Below are positions 33,829 to 42,642 of a stretch of DNA of 64,000 nucleotides, piece after piece. The stretch comes from Candidatus Nomurabacteria bacterium (GTDB taxonomy: Bacteria > Patescibacteriota > Saccharimonadia > Saccharimonadales > Saccharimonadaceae). The DNA lies in NCBI GenBank assembly GCA_020631935.1, contig JACKGP010000003.1, positions 43,936-107,935 on the forward strand, in the 5' to 3' direction. A program made the translations under genes and the position numbers. Position 1 is the first letter of the stretch, and each line of letters opens with the position of its first letter. The notes under the pieces are model-generated. The model saw only the letters and a program-made list of their open reading frames with translations, searched no databases and was not told the origin of the DNA.

Positions 33829-36800
33829 TTACGCCTCCTCCTTTGCTTCTTCTTGATCAAACTCTTGGGCAATTTCGACGCTCATGCCATCTTCTTCAAG
33901 ATCAATACCGTCGGCTTCGTCCATTACAGCCTCGTCATCTTTAGTAGTAACGACACCATCTACTGGTACAGTCTTATCCTCTGGGCCACTCTCGGCAATT
34001 ACGTCTTCGGCGTCCAAAGCCTCACTGCCTTCATCTACTAGGTCAACTCTCAAACCGAGTCCCTGAAGTTCCTTTACTAGGACGTTAAAGCTTTCCGGTA
34101 GCTTAGGGCCAACAATCGGTTCGTCTTTGATTATCGATTCATAAGCCTTAGCACGACCGTACACGTCGTCTGACTTGATGGTTAGCATCTCCTGTAAGGT
34201 TGTAGCAGCACCATACGCCTCTAGAGCCCAGACTTCCATTTCTCCGAATCGCTGTCCACCATTCTGAGCCTTACCACCAAGCGGCTGCTGTGTAACCATA
34301 GTGTACGGACCAGTTGATCGAGCGTGAATCTTGTCTGCAACCATGTGATGTAGCTTGATTATATGCATTACACCTACTGTAGTGCGCTCTTCAAAGGCTT
34401 CACCGGTACGTCCATCGTATAGTTGGCTCTTGCCATCGCGTGCATAGCCCGCCTTCTCTAACTCGTCAGAGATGACACTATCTGGCACTCCATTGAACGG
34501 TGGAGTTGCAACTTTATATCCTAGCGCGCGTGCAGCCATACCTAGGTGAGTTTCAAACAACTGACCAATATTCATACGGCTTGGCACTCCCAGTGGATTC
34601 AAGATAACGTCAACCGGCGTTCCGTCTTCAGTGAAAGGCATGTCCTCGACAGGCAAAATACGGGCAACTACACCCTTGTTTCCGTGACGACCCGCTAGCT
34701 TGTCACCGACCATGATCTTTCGAGTTTGTGCAATGAAAATCTGGATCTGCATCAATACGCCAGCTTTTAGCTCATGGCCATTGTCGCGTGAGAATATCTT
34801 CACACCGACAACTTTTCCACCGCCTGCGCTGTGCATGCGCATACTAGTATCTCGAACATCCTTGGCTTTCTCACCGAAAATTGCACGAAGTAGACGCTCC
34901 TCTGAGCTCAGTTCTTGCTCACCCTTTGGAGTAATCTTTCCGACCAATACGTCACCGGCCCTAACTTCTGAACCGATTTGCACGACGCCCTCTTCGTCCA
35001 GATGACGCAAACTCTCTTCTGACACATTTGGTATATCTCGAGTTACAATCTCAGGCCCTAGTTTTGTTTCGCGAACCTCAACTGTATACTCCTCGATATT
35101 TATACTTGAAAGACTATCGTCTTTAACCAAACGATCACTCAAGACAATAGCGTCGTCCATGTTGTAGCCCTGCCACGGCATAAAGGCTACCATTAGGTCT
35201 CGGCCAAGTGCTAGCTCGCCATCGGCTATAGACGCACCTTCGATTAGCACATCTCCAGCTTTTACCTTATCGCCGCGGTAAACACGTACTTTCTGGTTAA
35301 TAGACTCTTTGTCGTTACTTTTCGTGAATTTAATAGGCTCGTATTTCTTTACACCCTCTTTGTACTTCACTTCAACGACGTTAGCATCTGCACGGATAAC
35401 CTCTCCGGCAGCTTCAGCGACAACCAGCTGGCTACTATTTCTAGCTACCGCGCCCTCAATTCCTGTACCAACAGTTGGTGACTCGGGAGAGATTAGCGGT
35501 ACGGCCTGCTTCTGCATGTTCGAACCAGTCAAAGAGCGGTCGATTCGATTCTTTTCAATGAATGGAACTAGTGCTGCAGTTGCACCTAGGATCTGCTTGT
35601 TCGCAGCATCCATGAATGTAACTTCACTGGCGTCAACCTGCGCAGGCAACTGGCCGTTTCGAGCGCTAACACGCTCATCGATAAACTTTCCATCCTTATC
35701 TAGTTCAGCACCAGCGTCGGCGATAACTTCTAGTATCTCCTGGCTAGCGTCTAGGTATACGATTTCGTCTGTAACTTTACCATTCTTTACACGCAAGTAT
35801 GGAGTCTCAATAAATCCATAGTCATTTATGCGTGCGTAGCTAGCGAGATTTAGCACCAAACCAATGTTAGCACCTTCTGGCGTCTCAACAGAACAAAGTC
35901 GGCCGTAATGAGTTGGGTGGGCGTCACGAACGTCGAAACCGGCGCGCTCACGAGATAGTCCACCAGGACCCATTGAGCTTAGGCGTCGCTTATGAGCTAG
36001 CTCTGAAAGCGGATTAACTTCTTCCATTAGCTGGCTTAGCTGCGAGCTTGCGAAAAATTCACGCACAGCAGCCACCACCGGCCTAGCGTTAATAAGCTGA
36101 CTTGGAGTAACGCTTTCAATATCGCTCATGCTCATTCGATCCATAGCATTTCGCTGCATACGAAGCATACCTACGCGGAACTGGCGAGCTACCAACTCAC
36201 CCACTAGCTTTACTCGACGATTTGATAGTGCGTCTATATCGTCGGCTGGCTCTTGAGTGTTGTTTAGCCTAATGATTTCTGAAATCATCGCAACTAGATC
36301 ACTCATCTGCAAAGTACGATTCTCGGCTGTATTAGCTACATCTAAACCTAGGCGTTGGTTTAATTTGTAGCGGCCAACACGCGAATAATCAAAGCGCTTA
36401 AAGTCAAAGAACATACGCTCAATCATTTGACGTGCGTTATCTACAGTAGCTAGATCACCCGGGCGTAGTTTTCGATAAACTTCAATTAGGGCTTCATTAC
36501 TGCCACGAGTTGTATCTTTTTCAATAGTTGCATCAATGTACTTAACCTCACCAGTATCAACATTTTCAAACAGGCTCTTAATCTCGGATGTTTTACTGTG
36601 TCCCAGTGCGCGAAGAAGTGTCGTAACCGGCAATTTACGGCGTCGATCTATCTTTACATAGATAGCACCGTTCGTAGCAGTTTCAAACTCTAGCCATGCG
36701 CCACGACCAGGTATTAACTTAGCGCCGTAGTAGTTACGGCCAGCATTGTTGTCGGCAGTAAAGAATATACCAGCCGAACGAATTAGCTGGCTGACAACCA

Positions 36801-37191
36801 CACGTTCAGTTCCGTTGATTATAAACGTACCGCGCTCAGTCATCCATGGGTAGTCGCCCATGTATATCTCTTGCTCCCTGACTTCACCCGTAATCTTATT
36901 GGTTAGCTCTACCGTAGCGTGCAAAGGTGCATCAAAGGTAATGTTATTTTCTTTTGCGTAGAACTCGCTGTTCTTTGGGTCGCTGAACTGATACTTGCCA
37001 AAACGCAATGATAGCTTTTGGCCAGTGTAATCATCGACTGGATTTAGCTCGGCAAAAATCTCACCGAGACTAGTCTCGATAAACTCCTGCCAGCTTCGTT
37101 TTTGATGTGAAATTAAATCTGGAAGCGGTAGGGCTGTATCATCAGCCGTAAAAAAGACTCGCTTCCCATTTTTGGGTTTAGTAGTTGCCAC
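33829..37191 (-). CDS. rpoB: RNA polymerase beta subunit
   Basis: Second large RNAP subunit, 1120 residues with a GTG start behind GAGGAG. It shows the fork and rifampicin region (SSQLSQLMEEVNPLSELAHK, then RLSSMGPGGL and GLCSVETPEG-like GRLCSVETPEGANIG), the GYNMDDAIVLS block and DKLAGRHGNKG. An acidic tail of about 60 residues rich in Asp and Glu ends the protein. It heads rpoB-rpoC without the usual upstream rplJ-rplL. Confidence 0.98.
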   Translation of the reverse strand: MATTKPKNGKRVFFTADDTALPLPDLISHQKRSWQEFIETSLGEIFAELNPVDDYTGQKLSLRFGKYQFSDPKNSEFYAKENNITFDAPLHATVELTNKITGEVREQEIYMGDYPWMTERGTFIINGTERVVVSQLIRSAGIFFTADNNAGRNYYGAKLIPGRGAWLEFETATNGAIYVKIDRRRKLPVTTLLRALGHSKTSEIKSLFENVDTGEVKYIDATIEKDTTRGSNEALIEVYRKLRPGDLATVDNARQMIERMFFDFKRFDYSRVGRYKLNQRLGLDVANTAENRTLQMSDLVAMISEIIRLNNTQEPADDIDALSNRRVKLVGELVARQFRVGMLRMQRNAMDRMSMSDIESVTPSQLINARPVVAAVREFFASSQLSQLMEEVNPLSELAHKRRLSSMGPGGLSRERAGFDVRDAHPTHYGRLCSVETPEGANIGLVLNLASYARINDYGFIETPYLRVKNGKVTDEIVYLDASQEILEVIADAGAELDKDGKFIDERVSARNGQLPAQVDASEVTFMDAANKQILGATAALVPFIEKNRIDRSLTGSNMQKQAVPLISPESPTVGTGIEGAVARNSSQLVVAEAAGEVIRADANVVEVKYKEGVKKYEPIKFTKSNDKESINQKVRVYRGDKVKAGDVLIEGASIADGELALGRDLMVAFMPWQGYNMDDAIVLSDRLVKDDSLSSINIEEYTVEVRETKLGPEIVTRDIPNVSEESLRHLDEEGVVQIGSEVRAGDVLVGKITPKGEQELSSEERLLRAIFGEKAKDVRDTSMRMHSAGGGKVVGVKIFSRDNGHELKAGVLMQIQIFIAQTRKIMVGDKLAGRHGNKGVVARILPVEDMPFTEDGTPVDVILNPLGVPSRMNIGQLFETHLGMAARALGYKVATPPFNGVPDSVISDELEKAGYARDGKSQLYDGRTGEAFEERTTVGVMHIIKLHHMVADKIHARSTGPYTMVTQQPLGGKAQNGGQRFGEMEVWALEAYGAATTLQEMLTIKSDDVYGRAKAYESIIKDEPIVGPKLPESFNVLVKELQGLGLRVDLVDEGSEALDAEDVIAESGPEDKTVPVDGVVTTKDDEAVMDEADGIDLEEDGMSVEIAQEFDQEEAKEEA

Positions 37192-37360
37192 GAAAGCTCC
37201 TCGCTAAGCTTTATGAGTTGATATATGGGGCGGCCCGAAGTTTTTCTAGCTTGATCTGAGCGGGATTGGATTGCATGACAATCCCATTACACGCAAAAAC
37301 GCCTCGCCAAATGGCGCGCGTGTATACTCACCCAAGCTTATGCAATCTTCATTGGTGTTT
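37192..37360 (-). other. Structured rpoB leader
   Basis: About 165 nt of untranslated leader. It holds GGATTG-TCATG-CAATCC and an outer ACACGC/GCGTGT pairing that encloses CGCC-ATTT-GGCG. These could form an autoregulatory or attenuating structure; no known family was recognised. Confidence 0.45.
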
Positions 37361-37389
37361 ATTGTGAACTATATACCAGCAATAGTCAA
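37361..37389 (-). promoter_or_regulatory. rpoBC promoter
   Basis: TTGACT, 17-bp spacer and CACAAT on the minus strand. The -35 overlaps the last codons of clpP. Confidence 0.55.
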
Positions 37390-37976
37390 GGTTTTTTGAT
37401 AACTTTATCTGCTAAGCCATAAGCAACGGCTTCTTTTGCGTCCATCCAGTAGTCACGATCGGCATCGCTCTCGATTTTAGATAACTTCTGGCCTGTATTT
37501 TTAGCTAGCAATTCATTTAATAGCTTTTTGATACGTACACTTTCTCGTAGAGATATCTCCTGATCTGTCACCTTTCCCTGTGTGCCACTAGATGGCTGGT
37601 GAATCATCACACGTGAATTTGGCAATAGAAACCTCTTGCCCTTGGCGCCACTAGATAACAGGAAAGCGCCCATGCTGGCCTGTAGACCTATACCATAAGT
37701 AGCAACGTCGGGCTTGATAAACTGCATAGTGTCATATATAGCTAGGCCATCATAAACACTTCCACCGGGGCTGTTTATGTATAGCGAGATATCTTTGGCC
37801 GGATCTTCGTTAGCCAAATGAAGCAATTGCGCCACTACCACATTTGCAGTGTGTTCGTTTACATCCTCGCCGAGAAAAATTATACGGTCTTCGAGAAGCC
37901 TAGAGTAAATATCATAGCCACGCTCACCATCACGCGTCTTCACAATAACATTTGGTACCAAATATCCTTTTGTCAT
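37386..37976 (-). CDS. clpP: ATP-dependent Clp protease proteolytic subunit
   Basis: Serine protease that forms the chamber of Clp complexes. The nucleophile is in QASMGAFLLSSG, the catalytic His in MIHQPS, and the Asp in DRDYWMDAKEAVAYGLAD. LYINSPGGSVYDGLAIYDTM is the conserved handle region. The start MTKGYLVPNV is used because it lies 6 nt after a TACAAT box; the frame is open 9 codons further but that would precede transcription. 196 residues. The partner clpC is at the far end of the window. Confidence 0.96.
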   Translation of the reverse strand: MTKGYLVPNVIVKTRDGERGYDIYSRLLEDRIIFLGEDVNEHTANVVVAQLLHLANEDPAKDISLYINSPGGSVYDGLAIYDTMQFIKPDVATYGIGLQASMGAFLLSSGAKGKRFLLPNSRVMIHQPSSGTQGKVTDQEISLRESVRIKKLLNELLAKNTGQKLSKIESDADRDYWMDAKEAVAYGLADKVIKKP

Positions 37977-37982
37977 AATTCT

Positions 37983-38024
37983 ATTGTAGCGAAAAACTAG
38001 CACTCGTCAAGTGCGAGTGCTAGT
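37983..38024 (-). promoter_or_regulatory. CIRCE-like operator overlapping the clpP promoter
   Basis: CTAGCACTC, exactly 9 bp, GAGTGCTAG matches the CIRCE plan (TTAGCACTC-N9-GAGTGCTAA) bound by HrcA. On the minus strand the spacer carries TTGAC of a -35 (TTGACG), followed 16 bp later by TACAAT, 6 nt before the clpP ATG. Repressor binding would cover the -35. The A/T-flanked hairpin may also end the upstream gene. Confidence 0.75.
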
Positions 38025-38046
38025 TTTTATTTTTACTATCCTATGG

Positions 38047-38649
38047 CTATAGTGCTTCTATTTTTAGCGCCGTAAGGTCACTGACTAGTTTGTCGAGATT
38101 TTCTTTATAGCCTGGTGCAGTATTGCCGGTATTATCGGTACAAAGACCACCTTGAGGCCCGCGAACTGAGTAAGTGTAGCCCCCTAAAGTGGCCGACGAG
38201 CGGCTACCCTCAGCCCTTGATTTGCCTCTTACTATGTCGATGCCTAGCATATTATTGTCACACCCTGGCGTCTGACTAAACTTTCCAAATAGCAGTATGG
38301 CGTCTCTATCCAACTTGTAGCTCAGCTTTGATGCAACTGATGTTTTGATGCGAATACCCCACTGAGTTACAGGAAGATAGCCCTCATTGCTGTTCGGGCT
38401 TGTCGGCTTATTATCATCGTCTGTTTTCGTATTTTCGTTTAGATTTATCGACTTGTCGTTTTCGTCTGCTTTAATGCTGTCATCCTTTGAGGCAGGCTTA
38501 TCAACGACTAGCAGCTCCGTATCCTTCTGAGGCTCCGTTTTGTACACAAAATTCTGCCAGAATATCCAACCAAGTGCAGTTAATAGCGCCAATGTAAGAC
38601 AGACGACCACCACTGTCATTGCGTCGCCTCGATGATACTTTCTATTCAT
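38047..38649 (-). CDS. Hypothetical membrane-anchored surface protein
   Basis: Family not recognised. A basic N-terminus and one membrane segment (residues about 11-30, TVVVVCLTLALLTALGWIFW) are followed by an Asp/Lys/Asn-rich linker to about 90 and a C-terminal domain of about 110 residues with two Cys (TPGCDN, GGLCTD). It would lie outside the membrane. AAGGGGT precedes the ATG. It sits between tig and clpP. Confidence 0.7.
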   Translation of the reverse strand: MNRKYHRGDAMTVVVVCLTLALLTALGWIFWQNFVYKTEPQKDTELLVVDKPASKDDSIKADENDKSINLNENTKTDDDNKPTSPNSNEGYLPVTQWGIRIKTSVASKLSYKLDRDAILLFGKFSQTPGCDNNMLGIDIVRGKSRAEGSRSSATLGGYTYSVRGPQGGLCTDNTGNTAPGYKENLDKLVSDLTALKIEAL

Positions 38650-38731
38650 AGTGTTTACCCCTTTTTTGTTTATTGTTGTACTAATAGCTATATATTAGCA
38701 CAACACAGCCCATGCCACTATATTGTTTATG

Positions 38732-40021
38732 CTATTTATTTAAATCAGCTAGTGCTTCGACGGTTTTTTCGGTAATTAGCCGATTCACAACTTCGCGCTG
38801 GACTTGTGGATCATCGAAACGCTTGGCCATTTCTGGATTGTTTCCATATTGCGACTTGTACATAGCTATGTGCGCTTCTTTTTCCTCGTCGGTTGCATCA
38901 ACTTCCAGTTCTTTCGATAACTCTGCCAGAACGAGCCCCGCCTTTATTCGCTTTTCTGCAGCCGGCTTGACTTCTTTCTCTCTCCAGTCGTCTTCACTCT
39001 CAAAACCTTGTGCTTTTAGGTATTGCTCAAGTGTAATGCCTTGGTACATCAAGTTTTGTTGCATATCCTGCTCGATACTTCGCATCTGATCATTTACCAA
39101 AACTTCAGGCGCGGGAGCAGTGCTTTTTTCAACTAACTTATCTACTAGTGCGTCCTTGTATTCATTTTCAATCTGTTGTTGCTTCTGTGTAGCTAGGCCA
39201 TCTTTTATGCTAGCCTTTAGGTCTTTCAGTGTCTTTACTTCGTCGTCACCAGACTTCTTAGCAAACTCATCGTTCAGCTCCGGTAGCTGCTTCTCATTGA
39301 CACTTTTTACAGTAGTCTCAAACAGCACGTCGGCACCCGCCAATGTATCTACATGATACTCCTCGGGGAATTTCAAGTTTAAGTCTTTCTTGTCGCCAGC
39401 CTTTGCACCAACCAATCCTTCTTCAAAGCCAGGTATAAATGAGTTAGAGCCGAGCTCAAGGGAATAATCTTTGGCTGTGCCGCCATCGAAAGCCTCGCCA
39501 TCTTTTTTACCTATAAAGTCTATAACTAGCTCATCGCCAATCTCGGCAGCGCGCTTAACTTCACTCTTCTCTGCCTGCGCCTGACGCATACGCTCAAGAA
39601 CTTCATCAACATCCTTGGAAGCGACCTTTGCTTCGCCCTTCTTTACGCCAAGCTTCTTGTAATCACCTAGCTTCACCTTTGGCAAAACATCTACTTCGGC
39701 AGTAAACTCTAACTCTTGACCAGGTACAAACTTTTTCATTTCTACCTCTGGTCGATCCAAGGCTTGGATTTTTTCACCAAGGAAGGCATCGGCAATAGCC
39801 TTGCTCATAGCATTGTCTACTGTTTCTTGCGCTAGTTCGTTTGGATTTACGTGTTTTGCGGCAACACTTACTGGCACGTGACCCTTGCGAAATCCTGGCG
39901 CCTTTACTTTGCGAGCCATTTTTGTCAGCGCCACTTGCTCGGCCGCTTCTAGCTCCTCTTTTCCAAGCGTAATTGTGACCATCACGCGAGTATCTGATAA
40001 ATTCTTTATAGCTGTCTTCAT
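38732..40021 (-). CDS. tig: Trigger factor
   Basis: Ribosome-bound chaperone and peptidyl-prolyl isomerase. The ribosome-docking loop is APGFRKGHVP near residues 40-49, the FKBP domain carries GDELVIDFIGKKDGEAFDGG, and a long helical C-terminal arm domain follows. 429 residues with normal layout. The start MKTAIKNL is 10 nt after a TATAGT box. The frame is open 13 codons further but would precede transcription. Confidence 0.96.
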   Translation of the reverse strand: MKTAIKNLSDTRVMVTITLGKEELEAAEQVALTKMARKVKAPGFRKGHVPVSVAAKHVNPNELAQETVDNAMSKAIADAFLGEKIQALDRPEVEMKKFVPGQELEFTAEVDVLPKVKLGDYKKLGVKKGEAKVASKDVDEVLERMRQAQAEKSEVKRAAEIGDELVIDFIGKKDGEAFDGGTAKDYSLELGSNSFIPGFEEGLVGAKAGDKKDLNLKFPEEYHVDTLAGADVLFETTVKSVNEKQLPELNDEFAKKSGDDEVKTLKDLKASIKDGLATQKQQQIENEYKDALVDKLVEKSTAPAPEVLVNDQMRSIEQDMQQNLMYQGITLEQYLKAQGFESEDDWREKEVKPAAEKRIKAGLVLAELSKELEVDATDEEKEAHIAMYKSQYGNNPEMAKRFDDPQVQREVVNRLITEKTVEALADLNK

Positions 40022-40031
40022 ACAGTGACCT

Positions 40032-40060
40032 ACTATATCAGAGGTAGCGGGGCTGGTCAA
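40032..40060 (-). promoter_or_regulatory. tig promoter
   Basis: TTGACC, 17-bp spacer, TATAGT on the minus strand. The start site would be about 4 nt before the ATG, so the message is nearly leaderless. Confidence 0.75.
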
Positions 40061-40069
40061 AGAAACTGT

Positions 40070-41395
40070 CTAAATAAGGTCTTCGATATCATCTTTATCG
40101 CGGCGACTACCCAGGATTATACTAACGATACGTTCTGGGCTAGCTTTTTGCTCTTCAGACGAGCGAACATCTTTTAGGTTGTAGATGCCAGTTCTTGCTT
40201 CTTCCTCGCCAACAAAAATCATGAAAGGAATCGATTTTTTTATCGCCGTCTTTATTTGTCTATCAACCTTGCGGCCTTCAACACCAAGTTCGACGTTCAA
40301 GCCTTCTTCCCTGAGTTCACCGGCAAGCTTTCTGGCCGACCCCGAGTCTGAAAGCACCACTATATACACATCTGTAGTGCTGTCTAGCCTTGGCAATAGG
40401 TTGTGGGATTCCAAAAATAGCTGCATAGTACTAAGACCTGGTGCGATACCAACCGCACTGACGGGCTCGGCACCAAATAATCCGACTAATCCGTCATATC
40501 TTCCACCGCCGAACATTGCTCGATTGTTTTCTGGATGCTTGTCAAAAAACTCAAAAACCGTTCCAGTATAGTAGTCGAAACCACGCATTAAGGTAATATC
40601 AAACTCAACGTTTCTTACCCCAGAAAGTTCAAGCCGCTCAAACAATACTTTTAGTTGCGATACGCTTTCTAAAGACTGAAGTTCACTCGGTAGACTGTCT
40701 AGATTACTCGCCTCTGCCAATCTTTTAATTCTACTCAGGCCGCGCGATGCATCGCGTCCGAAAATTTCAGTAGCTTGCGATTCGAACTGCTCTTCGGAAA
40801 TCTTATTTTTACGATCAAAAAGACGGACCATCATCTGAGACTGTACAGCATCTAGCTCTAGATAGTCAGACATCATGCTGTTGATTAGCTCGCGATTGTT
40901 TACCTTTATAGTAAACATGTTTGGCTTGGCGCCAAACTCTTTCATGTAGGCTGCACCCATTTCAATAACTTCAGCTTCAGCATCTATGCCGCTAGCGCCG
41001 AAAATATCAACGTTTAGCTGCCAAAACTCACGCTCGCGACCACGCTGCGGCCTCTCGTAGCGCATAAACTGGGCAATGCTAAACAACCTAGACGGGTAGG
41101 CCATCTCTTGTCTGCGGGCAGCTATCATACGCGATACAGATGGTGTCATTTCAGGACGAATTGCTACCGTACGGTCTCCGCGATCAGTAAAAGTATAAGT
41201 CTGCTCACCAGCCAGCTCTTGGCCGCTCTTTGCGGTATATACCTCTAGAAGCTCCAATAGCGGGGCGTCGTATTGCTCGTAGCCATAGCGGCGACTAATT
41301 TTACTCCATATATCAAAAATGTAGTTTCTGATGCGCATATCTTCTGGATACCAGTCGCGCGTACCTTTGTATGGCTGGTGTGAAAGTGATGTCAT
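40070..41395 (-). CDS. hisS: Histidyl-tRNA synthetase
   Basis: Class II synthetase charging tRNA-His. Motif 1 region is GTRDWYPEDM near residues 10-19, motif 2 RYERPQRGREREFWQLNVDI, the histidine motifs are RGFDYYTGTVFEF and GGGRYDGLVGLFG (motif 3 area), and a C-terminal anticodon-binding domain follows. The start MTSLSHQP is 10 nt after a GACAAT box. Upstream in-frame ATG codons lie inside or before that box. About 441 residues. Confidence 0.95.
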   Translation of the reverse strand: MTSLSHQPYKGTRDWYPEDMRIRNYIFDIWSKISRRYGYEQYDAPLLELLEVYTAKSGQELAGEQTYTFTDRGDRTVAIRPEMTPSVSRMIAARRQEMAYPSRLFSIAQFMRYERPQRGREREFWQLNVDIFGASGIDAEAEVIEMGAAYMKEFGAKPNMFTIKVNNRELINSMMSDYLELDAVQSQMMVRLFDRKNKISEEQFESQATEIFGRDASRGLSRIKRLAEASNLDSLPSELQSLESVSQLKVLFERLELSGVRNVEFDITLMRGFDYYTGTVFEFFDKHPENNRAMFGGGRYDGLVGLFGAEPVSAVGIAPGLSTMQLFLESHNLLPRLDSTTDVYIVVLSDSGSARKLAGELREEGLNVELGVEGRKVDRQIKTAIKKSIPFMIFVGEEEARTGIYNLKDVRSSEEQKASPERIVSIILGSRRDKDDIEDLI

Positions 41396-41405
41396 TATGG
41401 GACTC

Positions 41406-41434
41406 ATTGTCACACTTATCGGCAGTTTTTGCAA
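41406..41434 (-). promoter_or_regulatory. hisS promoter
   Basis: TTGCAA, 17-bp spacer, GACAAT on the minus strand, with the -10 ending 10 nt before the chosen ATG. Confidence 0.6.
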
Positions 41435-41443
41435 GGACAAGCA

Positions 41444-41914
41444 CTATTGCTCAAGAGACTTGCCGCCGAGTTTTCGCACAAGATTTTCCCACCTTGTGCT
41501 ATTCGATTCTTCCGGCGACGGATCAGAAACCTCTGCCTCTCGCAACTGGGCTAAGTCCAGTAACGCTCTCCTGTAATCTTTTTGCTCTTCGGCGTTACTG
41601 ATAGTAGAGCGAAGTTCATCGTATATCATCTGCACAACCCCATCATCTTCCGAGTCTCCTCCTTGATTCATCATAGAAACAAGCTTTTCGCGCGTTAAGT
41701 ACTCTATCTCATCTTTAGGCTCACCGCTTCGACTTATTATTCGCTGTATAAACGCCACCGAGTCCTCGTTTCTCCGATAGTGAATAGCCTTGAGCAAAAA
41801 CTGCGCTATGACATCATCGGAAGCTAGCTCTAGGGGATTATACTTACCCTCCTTGCTTCGCCTATAGCCCGTCAGATTCGTAACCTTGCTTGGCTCAATG
41901 TGCTCTGCGCTCAT
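41444..41914 (-). CDS. Hypothetical soluble protein, 156 residues
   Basis: No family recognised. It is acidic, largely helical, with no Cys and no membrane segment. One stretch is YNPLELASDDVIAQFLLKAI and the C-terminus is LVRKLGGKSLEQ. The start MSAEHIEPS is fixed by a perfect AAGGAGGT 7 nt upstream, one of the best ribosome binding sites in the window. It lies directly upstream of hisS, which has its own promoter at the junction. Confidence 0.8.
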   Translation of the reverse strand: MSAEHIEPSKVTNLTGYRRSKEGKYNPLELASDDVIAQFLLKAIHYRRNEDSVAFIQRIISRSGEPKDEIEYLTREKLVSMMNQGGDSEDDGVVQMIYDELRSTISNAEEQKDYRRALLDLAQLREAEVSDPSPEESNSTRWENLVRKLGGKSLEQ

Positions 41915-42045
41915 ACGCAAACCTCCTTGTTTTAGCTATTAGATTAAATAGAAAACCCAGCCCGCCCGCTGGATATTAAATTACACAAACTTTTTGAACA
42001 CGATATATAGCGCATGTTCATATGTGGATTGTACCATATGTGGCG

Positions 42046-42570
42046 TTATAAAGGTAATCGATTTCTACGCAGCCATTCGTACATAACTATCCCAGCCGCT
42101 ACACCCACATTTATACTACGAGTGCTACCGAGCTGTTCTATGGCTACAATGCAATTTGCTGTCGACAGCATTTCATCCGATAGCCCCGGACCCTCTGCGC
42201 CAAACACCAACACTGCATTTAGCGGAAGCTCCGCCTCTGATAGGCTCACAGACTCGCTTACATTATCTACCGCAACCACTGTTTTTCCTGCCGTAGCTGT
42301 CATAAAATCATCTACACTAGAGTGATACCTAACTTTTAGATATTTGTCGGTAGCCATAGCGCCGCGCTTGTTCCACTGTCTTCGCCCAATTACATGCAAG
42401 GTACGCACACCAAATGCATTGGCACTACGCACAATTGTCCCCATATTAAAGTCGCGCTCAAGGTTTTCAATAGCAATCTCTAGCTCAACACCTCTTTCGT
42501 CAAGCTGCTCTATAATCTTATTCTCGGGAAGACCCTTGAATTCATTTGTTACATTTCTACTGTCGGTCAT
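42046..42570 (-). CDS. SpoU/TrmH-family RNA methyltransferase
   Basis: 2'-O-ribose methyltransferase with a SPOUT knot that uses SAM. Motif 1 is NMGTIVRSANAFGV near residue 42, motif 2 VLVFGAEGPGLSDE, motif 3 STRSINVGVAAGIVMYEWLR. 174 residues, so no N-terminal substrate-binding domain is present, like the short TrmL or TrmH types. The target RNA cannot be told. Confidence 0.9.
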   Translation of the reverse strand: MTDSRNVTNEFKGLPENKIIEQLDERGVELEIAIENLERDFNMGTIVRSANAFGVRTLHVIGRRQWNKRGAMATDKYLKVRYHSSVDDFMTATAGKTVVAVDNVSESVSLSEAELPLNAVLVFGAEGPGLSDEMLSTANCIVAIEQLGSTRSINVGVAAGIVMYEWLRRNRLPL

Positions 42571-42642
42571 TGCAATCCTAGTACGGTTTTACTAAACCAT
42601 ACGAACATAATTTTAACACCACTTGCAGCAACTATGTACAAT

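Noticed and set aside
33828..33872. Longer rpoC N-terminus
   Set aside because: It would overlap rpoB and replace the conserved start; GGAGG precedes the shorter ATG.
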